A stretch of 64,000 nucleotides of DNA from Vombatus ursinus (taxonomy: Eukaryota; Chordata; Mammalia; Diprotodontia; Vombatidae). The notes beneath the pieces are model-generated. The model was given only the letters and a program-made list of their open reading frames with translations. It was not told the DNA's origin and ran no database searches. Made by a program: the position numbers and the translations under genes. The first letter of the stretch is position 1, and every line of letters begins with the position of its first letter. Below are positions 8,027-21,100 of the stretch, in pieces. The stretch lies in contig NW_020948774.1 in assembly GCF_900497805.2 (NCBI RefSeq), positions 904,235 to 968,234 of the forward strand. Reading direction: 5' to 3'.

Positions 8027-11000
8027 GTGAGTCAGTTCCCCGCGGGCCGGCCGGTGCGGGCGGGGAGGGCGATCCGAGTGGGGCGCCTCCGGGATGAGGC
8101 AGCAGATTTCACCGCCAAGGCCTGCGGGGCGTGGACCCGCGTCTCCCTCGCCCCCTGGCACTCGGGCCTTCTGGCTTCCCCCTTTCCCTGGCCCTGCCAT
8201 CTGGGCCCTTTCTCATCCTCGGCCTTCTCCGGGACGCAGCCTCCGAGGGACCGCCGGGGTCCGGGGGAGAGTCTGGGGAACACCCCGACCTTGGGGGCCA
8301 GGAGAGGAAAAGTCCCAACTAAAGAGAGCCCCCCTCTCTACTCCCAGAGCAGCCGCCACAACCCGACCCGCTTTAATCACCGCCCCTTTTCTCCTTTCTG
8401 CCCCCCACCTTCTCTTCCTCCTTACGAATTCCAAGGAGCAGAGTAGCTACAAATAAGGGCACCACAGAAAAAACCTCCCTCTCCTTCAGAGGAGGTTCAG
8501 AACAAAAGTACAGTAATGTGACTTTTTTTTTTTAATTTCCAAGAAAAACTTGTTAAATGCATGCCTAAAAGGAACATGGTAAAGGAAGTTCATTTTTCTT
8601 TCCTTGACTTCTGCTTGGAAAATCAGACTTCATCGCCCATTAAGACCTTACAGCAAAATTAAATCTTAATCAGAAAGCACAGAAACTGGTTGTTTCTTAG
8701 GCTGTGATAAGTTTTAAGTGCTTTACGAAAGAAGCAAATGACTCAGGAAAATTATCAGAGATGATTGGGGCAGTAGCATTTTGGTGGTAAATAAAGAATG
8801 TGAAGGGAAGTAGCTGTGGAGTGAAATGAGGGATTTTTGGGCTTGGGGATGGTGCTTCTTGCACCTGCTGTTTGGGCAGCTCTTGGTGAAACCGGCCCTC
8901 CGTGGATATCTGTGTTGAGCCAAACTTATTCGTTCTAGACTTTTCACTAACCTCACCTGCCTCTATTTAGCTTTCTGTTTTATGGCACCAGATTACTGGC
9001 GATTCTATCTTTAGGGAGGAAGAGAAGGAGTAGTATAAGAAAAATTAAGGAAATAAAATATTGATGCTTTTAAATGCAAGGTTGCAGAAATAAAAAAAAG
9101 GTTACAGAAATCAAGTGACTTGGGGCTCGAAATGGGTTACAAACTGTTGGTAGTTTAAAAAGTTGCATTAGTGCTTTCTGTTTACAGGAAAACTAAACCA
9201 TTCTATTTAGGGTAAGAGTGGTCAGATCTTGTTACAGAAAAAGTTCTTAAGTCTAGTGATATCCAGAAAAAAACTGCTTTTGGTTAGGCTTTCCCACAAT
9301 TAATAAAGCTAGGTATCTTGTGGAAATGTTTTGACTAAACACATTTACACATACTACACTTTTGAAATCTATTTATTTTTTAGGGCTTCTAAAGAATATT
9401 GAGTATATTGTTGAGATAATCAAATCAGTCAAAAGCAAAGCCAAGGGTCTAACTGTAACCTATAGTCTAGGTCACAGGGTGGGGAACCCCTAGGTCCTTG
9501 GGTGCAACCTTTTCACTGAATCCATCTTTTACCGAACAAATCCTTTTGTTAAGGGGATTTGTGCTGTGCAGTTTGCATTCAGTCAAAGGGCTGAACTTGA
9601 GGACCTAGAGTGCCTTGAGGCCACAGGTTCCACACCCCTGGACTCTAGGAACTTATTTAAAAATATTTTGGTAACTATTCTTCAGTATAATTGTTTTCCT
9701 TTGTAAGTCTTTGTATATGAGTTTATGGATTTAAAAAAATTATTCTGAGAAGGGGTATGTAGGTTCGCCAAACTGCCAAAGGGATCTGTGCCCTCCCCCC
9801 CCAAAAAAAGGTTAAAGCCCCTAAAATTTTAATTCTGAACATTCTGTTTTTGTTAATTACATACTAGCTATCATAGTAGTCCTTGTTTTATGCATGGAGA
9901 TATTTTGTAGTTTTACACTCAGGTCTGTGTCTCTTCTTGTGTCTTCAAGAACTAGTACAAATTAGTTTTATCTTTTATTACCAGAAAACTTGAAATTGAT
10001 TTGGGAGCATATACAGTTCTACTCTGTTTAAAATTATCAAATCAGAATAAATTCTTTAGTTTGAGGAACTACTTCACAAATCTGGGATTCAGTCTCTTAG
10101 AAGAGAAATAAGTACCTTGTGTTTTTGAGCAGAATTGATCAGTTCAGGAACTAGTTTTAATATTCCTAATTATTGTGGGAGAACAGGCAGCTGAATATTT
10201 TTTCCTAGTTAATTTAGAACTTGAGGATTCAAATGTTAATGGAACTGTTTTTGTAAATATTTATGTGTTTTACATTGAAGTATTGAAGTACTTTCTAATG
10301 TGGAGACATTTACAGAAATTTGAATCCACATGTGAGATGAACAATCCAAAAATTAAAAGGGCTTAAAAGAGTTAAAAAGTTTAGGGTAAAACATAAATTA
10401 ATTTTTTCTAAACTTTTAATGAATGGGATGTCCATAATGTTCATCCAGAGAAATAAACTGCCTTAAATTTAGAAATCGACTACAGAGTTTTTTCAGACAG
10501 AAGTTAGTGATTTATTAGATGACAAAAAAGATGTCCCATTGTTATAGTATAATGAGTACTGAATTTGGAGTCAGAGGACCTGAGTTTAAATTCTGAGTCT
10601 TTTGCTTATTATCTGTGACCTTGGGAAAATCATCTCACATTTCTCAGTCTGTTTCCTTATTTGCAGAACAAGGGGATTGGACTCTATGTTTAAGATTCCT
10701 TTTAGCTCCAAATCCTGTGATCCTTTGTTTTAGGAGGACATGAATTAGTCTTGATGAATTCTATCCCAGAATGTGTCAAGTTCAAGGAGTCATGAGCCAG
10801 TGGGGCATTTTGCCATGTAATAGTGGAAATAATTTTTAACAGATCATACATTTCTCACACTTTTATCCAATAAACAGTACAGTACATGTTGAGAAAAATA
10901 ACTATAGCAGAAGTTCTTCCCGGCAGTCTGTTGTTGCATGGACAGTTTCTGTTCATATGGTTGGAGCAGCATTTATTTTTCCACAATATTGTCCTTCTGT

Positions 11001-14000
11001 TTCAACAGCACTGTTTGAATGAAGCAATAACTTTGATTCAAACGTAAAATTTAAGTCCTCCTCAGAAGTGGTGACCTCTGCCCAGTGGACAAACATATCT
11101 ACTTCCCAGCTTATTATAAAAACTGTAGAGGCAGTGTGGTATAGTGGATAGAACCTGGAAGACCTGGGCCCAAGTCCCACCTCTGACAATTAGTGGTTAT
11201 GTGACCCTGGGCAAGTCACTTAATCTCTTAGCAACTCAGCCAGCTCTCTAAAACTAGATTGCAGAGAAGGCACCTGTCTGCATTAGCAGAGGAAGTTTCC
11301 TCATTGGAAGTTCCCTAGACTAGTGAAAAACAGTCCCAGTTTCTATCCTCTCTTCCTATAAAAATGCATTTAAGTTTTCTCTATTATGGCACAGGACTAT
11401 ATTTCTTAATTCTTTTTCACTTCTTACCAAGGATAAGTGGAAGTTTGATTTCTTGTACTACAGGTCAGTCAGTGCTTTTGTAAAAGGATTCCAGAATCAA
11501 GTGAATTCCTTTTCAGAAGGACTTTGAATCTTCTTTCAGTGATAATTCATGTTTTCTTTCATGAATAAATCTCTAAGGTTCAGGATAAAAATAATCTCAC
11601 TGTCCCAGATCTAGTCTTTTATAATTCCTAAAATGCAAGCTGTGTTATTCAGCACAAAATGTAAAACCATTGCTCTTTTCAAAGTAATCTTAAACTTGCA
11701 AGTCAGGGCTATGCTTTTAGATAACACAACATTACCTGATGATGATTGCAAATCTTCCTTTTCACCATTTCATTTTCTAGAAAGAATTGATTTGGTATTG
11801 AGAAGAAAGAAAAAGAGTGTGGTCCATGGCTTCTGAAGTTTGTGACAGTCTTTGTTTTAGTGCTGAAAAGCTACTGTCATTTTTGTCTCAACCAGATAAT
11901 GGGACAGGACTTTGTTTCTTCTCAGTACCTCTTTTTTGTTTCATTTTTAACAGATAATCCGTGTCCAGTCACCAGAGGGGGTGAAGCGTATCACTGCAAC
12001 AAAGAGAGAAACAGCTGCAACATTTTTGAAAAAGGTATTTGTGACTTTGGTGTTTACCTTTCAGCAGTTTACCCTTCTCTGCTTGCCATTCTTCTCTCTC
12101 TGACAACCCCCCTCTCCTCCCAACCAGTGTCTTCACTCTCTTCTCCCCTATCCCTGTGGTCATAATTGGGTCAGCATTCTGTAAAATCCTGGGGTTGGGT
12201 TTGTAACAAAACTGATTGGCACTTGGGATCTTACAAGATGACTTACTGGTGAAGCTATTAAAACATTTTTTGAAAACTAAAAGATATTTAATTTAAACTA
12301 TATTTCTATTTGTTGTTGATGCTCTTTGTTACCTACCCACGTTAGAAACAATTTGAATATGTAAACAATATGAATAAAAGAAGAAAGGCCATAAAATAGT
12401 AACTGCAAGGCTCAAAGGGGTCTTGCTGATATTTTAAATTTACTCTTCTTTTTGCTTTTTTAATGAGTGATAGACATTTGCTAGCATTTTTTTTAGACAT
12501 GAGGAGGTGATACTGGTGCTCTGTATGAGATCTCTTCATGGACTATATCAGAGAGATAAAAGATTTAACTGAACTGAAGTAAAGTGACTTACTAAAAAGG
12601 TTGTAGGGGAGAGTATGAACTAGAAATATGAAGAATAAATTGAATTAATTATTCTTTACTTTGAATTTTTGAGGTTATGAAATTGCTACAAGCATTCTAG
12701 ATTTGACTCTTATTTGCTAGAGGCTTTGATGTTCAGTTTCAGAAATAGAATTATCAAACAAGAAACATCAACATTTGCTTTTTTCCTGAGGGAAAACTAG
12801 ACGACAGACCTTGGAGTTCTGACGTTGATTTGCTAGCAGAAGAGCTTGATTTATAATCCCAGTACTTCCCTCCTAGCAGTTTATGTTGCATCTTGCCTTT
12901 CTTAGCGAGAGTGCATACATAACAGCCCCAGCTGTTGATAGTCTGGAGGGATTATATTGATGGGATGTGATTTGTGAGCATTGTTGTTTCTACTCTCTTC
13001 AGCAGACCATCATAGAGCACCTATTGGCCAGGTGAAATTTCCCAGAATTATTCATAAAAATAAAGGCAGAACTGGTCTGAAACGTGCTTTTAAAGTGCAT
13101 CCCATCCTGTCCCTTCAAAAAAAATGCCTTAAGAAAAGTAAGGGTAGTAAGTATTATTAACTCTTCCTATTCTATCTGTGTCACCATTTTATAAATAATC
13201 TCATTAATATAAATGTCTTGTCATCTAGTCCTTAATAGCATCATACTTGATAACATTTGATAACTAGTTTAATATTTTACTTTGTTTCACCATGGGAATT
13301 TAGTATTTCCAACTCTGGTTTTTAAAAGTTTGTTGCATATATTTCATAGAATTGTGGAGATTTTAGACCTTTATTCAGGTCTTCTACACAACTCATTAAT
13401 CCCTTCTACAAGATTTCTGATATTGTTTACCTTTGACTTTGTTGAAAGATGTTTTTTAAAAGCAAAGTAAGCAACTGATATAGAGTTGACCATTTGAAAG
13501 ATGAAGTGATTCTTGTGCTTCTGTTATATGTCTTTAGGGCAACTGTTGAATATCAAGTCAGTCTGTTGTAAGATGCTCTTTACATTAATTTGTTTTTTTT
13601 AAAAATTCTTAAAAATCAATAAAGATCAAGTTTCATCATTTACTTTGACTTGGTTTTTTTGTTTTTTTTTAATTTAGTGCATCCAGCTACACTTAAAAAC
13701 ATATTTTAAAACCATGGAAGAAACAAATTCATCAGAGACTTGCTTTTTAAAATACAAAACAAGAAAGAAGGAACAGTGAAGTGTTTCCCTTACTTCATTG
13801 TCTCTCTGTTCCAATGTGTCTTGCAAATGGCTGCCAAAGTAATCTTTTTAATGTGCAGCTTTGATCACGTACCTCCACCACTCAAAAACCTTTCATGGTT
13901 CTCTGTTGTCTGTTGAATAAACTACAACTCTGTGAGCTTCACAGCCAGGGCCCACCACAGTTTGACACCCACTTTCCTTTTTAGCTTAATCTGACAATAC

Positions 14001-15085
14001 TCCCCATTATATCTTTCATTATCCAGCTAAATTGGACTACTCATCATTCCATTGAATTTGTCTCACTTCTTTATTTCTTTGTACCTTTGCTCTGACCATA
14101 GAATGTATTCCCCATCCCCTGTTCCTCATCTCTTCCTGTTGAAATAATCCTCATCCTTTGAGATCCAACTCCGTTAGGAAACCTTCCATGATCTTTCACC
14201 CAACACTGCTCTCTAGTTAAAAGTATTTTACTTGTAACTCTCATAGCAGTTCAGACATAAAACACTATATTAAATCAGGAATCAATATTATTATTATTGT
14301 TGTTTCTCTAGTAAAGTCCTATTCTAATACATCCATGGTATGAAGGTGACCCTGGATTCTTGAAGACTGCCAGCAAATCACAAAACTTTGGCAGGTCTTA
14401 CCAATCTGATTGGATTCAAATAGGGGCTTGGCAGTGGATTGTAGGGCTGGTATCAAGGTCCAGTGTAGCTGAATTTAAAGAAACTCATCACCAGGAGATT
14501 GATTTTGGGGGAGGAGGTGGGGGAGAGCATGAAAGGATGGGGGAGGGGCATGGCAGATTGTTAGGAAGACTTGTCTATTAACAAACAGAAGATTGAAATC
14601 TTTTTTGTAGTGGAAATGCCTACACTAATTAAATACGAATACTTGAAAATTGAAGTATAATCATTGTTATTTGTACCATTTCTATGCATTTATATTCTGA
14701 TTTGTATTAGTTACTTATCTTTCCTGTTAAATTATAAATTATTTGAAGAAGAAACTGTTTTATTCATCTACCTTGTACAGAGTTGATGCTTAATTAATGT
14801 TGAATCAATTGTGATTATATCTTTTGCTTTATATTTTCATTAAATTTATTTAACCATATTTTCTGTTGACAATCTGTATGTTTGTTCAGGGGATTGGCTC
14901 CTTTCGAACTTAATTTCCTTACTCTAATTGACTCTAGAGTGAGCAGCATATATGTAGGAGGTGCCACCTTTCAGAGGGAATTCATTTTCTTGGAAACTAC
15001 TCAAAAGTTAGCAAAATAGTAATGAAGGATCCCATCAAATGTAGTATTTTCTGAACCTAAGAACTTAGAAAATCTGGGTGTATTC

Positions 15086-15123
<38 letters not shown>

Positions 15124-18100
15124 GCGCGCATGCATATGTACATGTGTGTTTATACCTTTGTTGTTTTGGGTTTGTTTTAGGTTGCAAAGGAGTTTGGCTT
15201 CCGGAACAATGGTTTCTCAGTTTACATCAATAGAAACAAGACAGGAGAGATAACAGCATCACCAAACAAATCCCTCAACCTGTTAAAAATTAAGTAAGTA
15301 CTCAGTGGGTAGAATTTCATGTGGCAGGTGTTGTCTGCTTGAGGTAAATTCATTTGTAACTTATCTCCTCAGGGCAGTCTAGATACTTTGCTATTTACAG
15401 ACCAATATATGGGCTGTCATATTTCTTGCAAGGTGTTAAGCAGTCAAACTGAGTCTGCAGTTACTGTTGAGCTAGATTTGATTGACTTGCAGTATTCTGA
15501 GAGGTATGTCATTGAGGGAAAAGATTTGTAGCCTAAGTGTACTGAGATTGTATAAGCTGCACACTCAGCTTCTTAGGAACAAAAGACCTTGAATGTAGTT
15601 CTTTGGGAAGAAATCAAGTCAATTAACTTTATACCTGAAGACCTCTGTTGTGCATGAGTGTCGACAGTGGTTTCCCCGAAAGCTGCTGTTTTTTTTTTCA
15701 GGTAGCAGAATCCTCTTGAAGACATTGCTTCATCTGTAGCCAGACTCCAGTGCCAGTGGGGACTCCCACTCAATAGTCTTCTGATTTCACTGTTGTACCA
15801 CACTGAAGCAGGTTTTCTGGATGTACTGTAATCACATTTGTAGCCTGTAGAACCCTTAAGTTAGTACAATCTCAAGGCACTATGGATTCCAGGGATCTCC
15901 TCCTTGGAGCGCTATATGGCATGAATTCTGTGGCTCTCAGGTGTATGTTTGGTGTGTTGCTGTGTGGCCAACATTGTATGGGTCTAATCTGTCAAGAAGC
16001 AGATGTTTTGTAATAGGCATTAAGATTTTTATAAAGCTTTTTGAACATTATACTTAGAAGAAACACATGATAGTGCAAATTATAGGCATCTTTAGCGTCA
16101 TTCTAGTACATAATAGGTGCTTAATAAATGTTTTTGATTGATCTCACATGTAACGTTACTCTGACCAGTGTCATTTCTCATGTTATTAATTTGTTATCAG
16201 CAAACCTCATTATGATATTGCAAGACCCTGCAGTCTGGCCAGTTGTTAGAGTTGCAAATTATATAGTCAGCAATAATCCAAGATAATAGTTGAATCCCAG
16301 TATAACTAATTCTCCTGAGCATCAGTTTCCATACTGGGGGCCATATTGTTTATTTGCATGTGCCTTCCTCTGCTGGAACTAGCTGCTCCCTCATAATGTT
16401 TGCCTATGTGTTTTCCAGGAACCAATTAATGTTATGTCAGTTGTTTATCATCAGCATTTATTAAGCATTTTCTATGTGCCAGACATAAAAAGAAAAATGG
16501 AAACCCTTACTGCCCTCAAGGAACTCATATTCTAGTGAGGGGGACAACGTGTGAACAACTATGTACATACAAGATATATAGAGAATAGAGAAGAGGTAAT
16601 CTTGGGGGAAGACACTAGCAGTGTGGGGGACCAGGAAAGACTTTCTGAGGAGGGTGGGCTTTGAGCTGAGTCTTAAAGGAAGCCAGGACAGTTAAAAGGC
16701 AGAGGTGAGAGAATTTTCGGCTTGCTAGATAGCTAGTGCAGAGACACTGCTGGAGAAGGAGGCTTGTGTGTGAGGAACAGGAAATGACCAATGTCAATGG
16801 AGTGTAAGAGTCATGGAAAAGGTAGAAAGAGGTCAGGTTGTGAAGGACTTCACATACCAGACAGATTTCATATACAAACCTAGAGGTCATAAGGAACCAG
16901 TATATGCATTTCTGTTATTGGAAATGTTTGTGCTCCTTAATTTGTATAGACATATATTACATCTTAAGAACCATCTTTCAGGTGTTAGGTCATCTTTTAT
17001 CCTGTTCTGGTTTTCTGGTATTAGAGAGAGTAGAAAAAATGGAACTCTATATAGAGCAAAGGAGATGAAAAGAACTGATAATACTTTAATAAAAATATTA
17101 ACAATAATAATAGTAAACTGACTTAAAAGTTTGCAAAGTGTTTTATCTATATTATATCATTTGAGCCTCACAACAGCATTATAAAGCAGGTCACAGTTTG
17201 TAGAAGAGTTAGCTTAAGCTTAGCAATCATAAGTGACTTGCACAGGGTCACACAGGTAAACAGCAGAAATAGAATACAAACCAGAGGCCTCTGAACGCAA
17301 ATTCATGCAATTTTTGGTTCTAAACACCTGTAAGTCAAGTATAATTAGTAAGTAGATTGTCTTAACTTCTTAATTTTATACCCCATCTCTATATACCTGA
17401 AGTGCTTTGAGGCCCAGGAGCCTCTAGGATGATCAAAATAAAGTGCATTAGCAAAGATAATTTTTATATAGTACCAGATTATAGTACTTTGAATTTAGAA
17501 TGTTAATTGGGTTTTCTTTTGAGTCACCAGTATAAATCTGTGCTAGAGAACACGTTGTACATTTAAAATGATGGAAAATTTGCTAACATTTTGTTTTTTG
17601 GAGTGTAGGACAATTAGAGATGACAAAGCAATATTTTTTTTATGCTAAAGAACATAAAACAAGAGGATGCTGGCATAATGAAAACTGAGACTTCATTGTA
17701 ATAGTTGACGCAATCATTTACTTATGTTAGGGGGCCCTCCATATTTAGTTTGATTTTGTACTCAGGCTCACTCAATTACTATTGATAAAAGCATGTATTT
17801 GATGTTTCTTATTTGAATAGACATGGCGATTTGTTGTTCCTGTTTCCCTCGAGCCTTGCTGGACCCTCATCTGACATGGAAACTTCCTCCTCACAAGCAT
17901 TACGTGCTTGGGGAGCTCCCAATGTGGTAGAAGATGAGATTGATCAATACCTTAGCAAACAGGATGGAAAGATTTACAGGAACCGAGACCCACAACTGTG
18001 AGTGTTGAGTGTGATCAAATAGTTCATTTCTTTCTTCTTTATTTAAGCAATCTTAATAAAGACAAATGATAGGGGGAATCATAGGGATATGTAAGGGGCC

Positions 18101-21100
18101 AATGTGGGCCGATAACCAATAAAGCTAGGTATTGAAGCGTAAGTCTGAGTCTAATAAGTATCTAATGAAAAACTCGAGTATTGAATTTGAGTAATAATAT
18201 CTAAATCATTTCTCAGATAAACTCATCAAATAATTTGGTTAGTTTTCTCTCAGAGACTCAGAATTTCTCTTAACATGCACTTTCAGAAGAATTTGTAAAG
18301 TCCTGGGAAAAAGTTTGAAAAATGTCCAAGGGAAAGAAGAAACTTTAAGTCTTTCCCTAAGAATGATTGCACTTAAGATCTACATTCTAAAAACTTACAC
18401 TGACTCATTTAGGCAGCAAAATGAGGCTTGAACAGTTTGAAATGGGTAGAACTGAATTTTTTGCCAAAAAGTTATGACTGTAGTTTGGATTTGTAATAAA
18501 CGTTTTTAATAGCATGTAAGTAAGCATTGTAAGGTCCTTCTACTTTGAGTTTTTCATTGCTCAAGAAATCACTTATTCTCTACATGTTTATATAAATCAC
18601 ATGCTTATGTAATGTGCACTCATACACATATTGAGGTTTTTTTTTAAGAGACCAAGAAATCTCTTGGTTTACGCTCAGAGATATCAGCATATCTCTGAGA
18701 GAAATTGTTTGTCTCTGTTGTACTGGCTCTTTTTTAACTATATAATTTTGTCAGCATGATGTAGTGCTGACATTGAAGAATTGAGATTTCAAATGCTGCA
18801 TCAGCAACTTTTATTTCTTAGATTAAAGAACCACAAGTGGCACTCAGTTATAGTTGGCTTTTATCCATGTCTCCGCTGTAACCATTAGCACTCCTCTTCC
18901 ATTTGGGTTTCCTCCTAGGAACCCATTACTTGCCTTCCTTTTTATTACCTGTGGCTTCATTGGAAATCTTTTCAAATTGGAATGTGCGTGTGTTTTTTAA
19001 ACTTTGACATATTATCAATAGGAAATTATGTAGGAGAAGACATAGAGTAGAGGTGATGGGACAGTAAGAATGCACTGGTATGGAATACTGCATATGTGTC
19101 AGATTTGTCCGTTGTAATGATCAGTTTTGCTGAATTTTTTTTTCTCCTTTTAATTTCTTTTTAAAAAAAATTTTTGTTATAAGGAATAACTTTCCTAAGT
19201 AGAGAGGGAGATGGGAGAAATTAGGTGAAAAAATATGAAAGATATCAGTAAAAATCTTTAATAAAGAAATTATGAAAGCAGAAAAAAGGTGTTCTTAAAC
19301 AGTCTTCTGAAGCTTTCTACATAATCATGTTTTAAGTGATACGTATTTTTAATGGGGAAAATGGTAGGCAGCAGCAGAAAAACAAACTAATCTATGTTCA
19401 TTATTTTTTGGCCTGTGATCTTCCTAGTTGCCGACATGGTCCTTTGGGGAAATGTGTGCACTGTGTACCTCTAGAGGTAAGAATTTGTATGGGGGAGGGG
19501 AGTGGGAGTGTGAGTGTGAGCGTGTGCGTGCAAACTCGAACTCTATCACATATATTTTAGTGTTGGTTGATAGTCTCTTTCATAGAACTGTCTAAATACT
19601 TTCCCTAAATCTCTCCTTGATCAGTAGTAGCAGTTTGAAGAACTTAACGTATTTATTGCTGTGGGCCTCATATTCCCACCAGTGTGAGCTGCAGAAACAG
19701 GATGAGTCTTTACTTATGGTAGTGACCTTCTCTGTGGATTATGTATGGTTAAAGCATTTGTTTTCCTGTGATAAAGAGACACCATTTACAATAGACTCCC
19801 CAGCCAATCCTTTTAAAAAACTGACACAAAGCTGTGCTTGTCAGTTTTTATGCTTGTCATTGTATTGATTTACTTCTGCCTCGAATCTTAGGTCTCCTCT
19901 ACCAATTTGCCCTGATGAGATTAAGAGTTTCCATGATAATGCTGACTGGTAACTAGGAGCCCTGAATTTATATAGCAAGACCACCTTGATTTTCTGGATA
20001 GGCTCACCTGACTTCTTGTGGCACTTTTTTTGTAAAGATCTTCCTTGAATTGGGGACTTTTTTTGGTGGAGCAGATATAAATATAGGGAGGAAATCTGTG
20101 GGGTTTTGAACAGAGTTGTAAATTAAAATGATGCATCCACTTTTTTTTTCCCCTGTCAGTAGTGCCTGGCTTACAGAGGGAGCACATGTTGCTAGGTTAT
20201 TTTTCTGTAAGCAGTTGAATCCAGTTTGCTTGTTTTTCAGTAACCAGCATGTTTTTAGACAGGTGCATAACCAGACTCTTTTAACATTTGCATTTTGGCA
20301 GCCATTTGATGAAGATTACTTGAACCATCTTGAACCTCCTGTGAAGCATATGTCCTTCCATGCCTACATTCGAAAACTGACCGGAGGGGCTGATAAGTAA
20401 GCAATTAGACTACAATAATTGCATCTTAACAGAAAGGAATGCCTTTTTGCATTGCTAGCAGTCACCTCATGATTGCCATCAGGTATAGCAGTGATAAAAA
20501 ACAGGATTGATTTAGTTTGTCATATGGGAAGAAACCCCCAAATTAATTAATTTTGTTCAAATTAGGGGGAAAAAAGTTAAGTTAGGTGATTGCCAATTAG
20601 GTAACCAGTGATAGGTGACTCTGAAGTTTAGTGGAGGTGTCTGTGAGGGGCTATATGGCATGATATAGACAGTATAGGACTGGGGAGTCAGGAAGACTTG
20701 AATTTGAACCCTACCTCCAGTGTGTGCTAGCTCGTTGACCCCCAGGCAAATGATATAACCTCTCTGGGCTTCAGTGACATGGGGGAATATTGATGATCTC
20801 TATGATTCTTTCTGGGTCTATATCATTCTATGCTTCTGGTCCTAGAATCAGAAACCCTACATAATGACCGTTGCGGAATCCTAGTGGACAATTTTAATGA
20901 TCTCATCAGGCTCCTGGGTGTAATGCTTAAAGGGGGTAGATGAATAAGCTAGAGTATTGTGCAGTCTAAGACCACTCTACTATGGAAACATCAGGGTGGT
21001 TTTGGCTGGTGAATTTCTCAGCCTTTACTACCTGTTGTGGCTGTAGCTCTACTTTTCCAGTTTAGTTTTTATTCTTACAGAGGAAATTGGGTGGTGAGAA

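Larger units (their letters stand above)
7630..8350 (+). promoter_or_regulatory. NPLOC4: CpG-island promoter and 5' leader of NPLOC4
   Basis: Base composition turns abruptly to GC-rich with dense CG dinucleotides from about 7675 to 8330, inside otherwise AT-rich DNA. It surrounds coding exon 1 and spills into intron 1. No TATA box is evident, as in housekeeping promoters. G-rich Sp1-like boxes (gggcgggggaggcg near 7719, gggcgggcgg near 7860) and an inverted ETS pair are present. The start site cannot be fixed from sequence; the ATG-free leader could be up to about 330 bases. Confidence 0.85.
8027..11953 (+). other. NPLOC4: NPLOC4 intron 1 (3.9 kb)
   Basis: The CpG island fades by about 8350. 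Recognisable content is the nested hAT pair (9442-9821) and two SINEs (10541-10735, 11128-11325). The rest is unassigned AT-rich sequence. Confidence 0.9.
12035..15180 (+). other. NPLOC4: NPLOC4 intron 2 (3.1 kb)
   Basis: It holds an L2-type LINE in two pieces (13795-14265, 14640-14815) and the alternating purine-pyrimidine tract at its 3' end. The segments 12040-13790 and 14820-15080 show nothing recognisable. Confidence 0.9.
15294..17820 (+). other. NPLOC4: NPLOC4 intron 3 (2.5 kb)
   Basis: It contains an L2 3' scrap (16090-16141), an antisense L2 (16445-16900) and an antisense MIR (17115-17310). 15300-16085 and 17320-17820 are unassigned. Confidence 0.9.

Noticed and set aside
7645-8456. 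Several long frames on both strands in the CpG island
   Set aside because: GC-rich DNA has few stops. They start at GTG/TTG or lack family resemblance, and only the 8012 ATG is supported by the spliced gene.
19336-19560. 74-residue frame covering exon 5
   Set aside because: It is exon 5 read through both introns. The splice sites and phase give the shorter exon.
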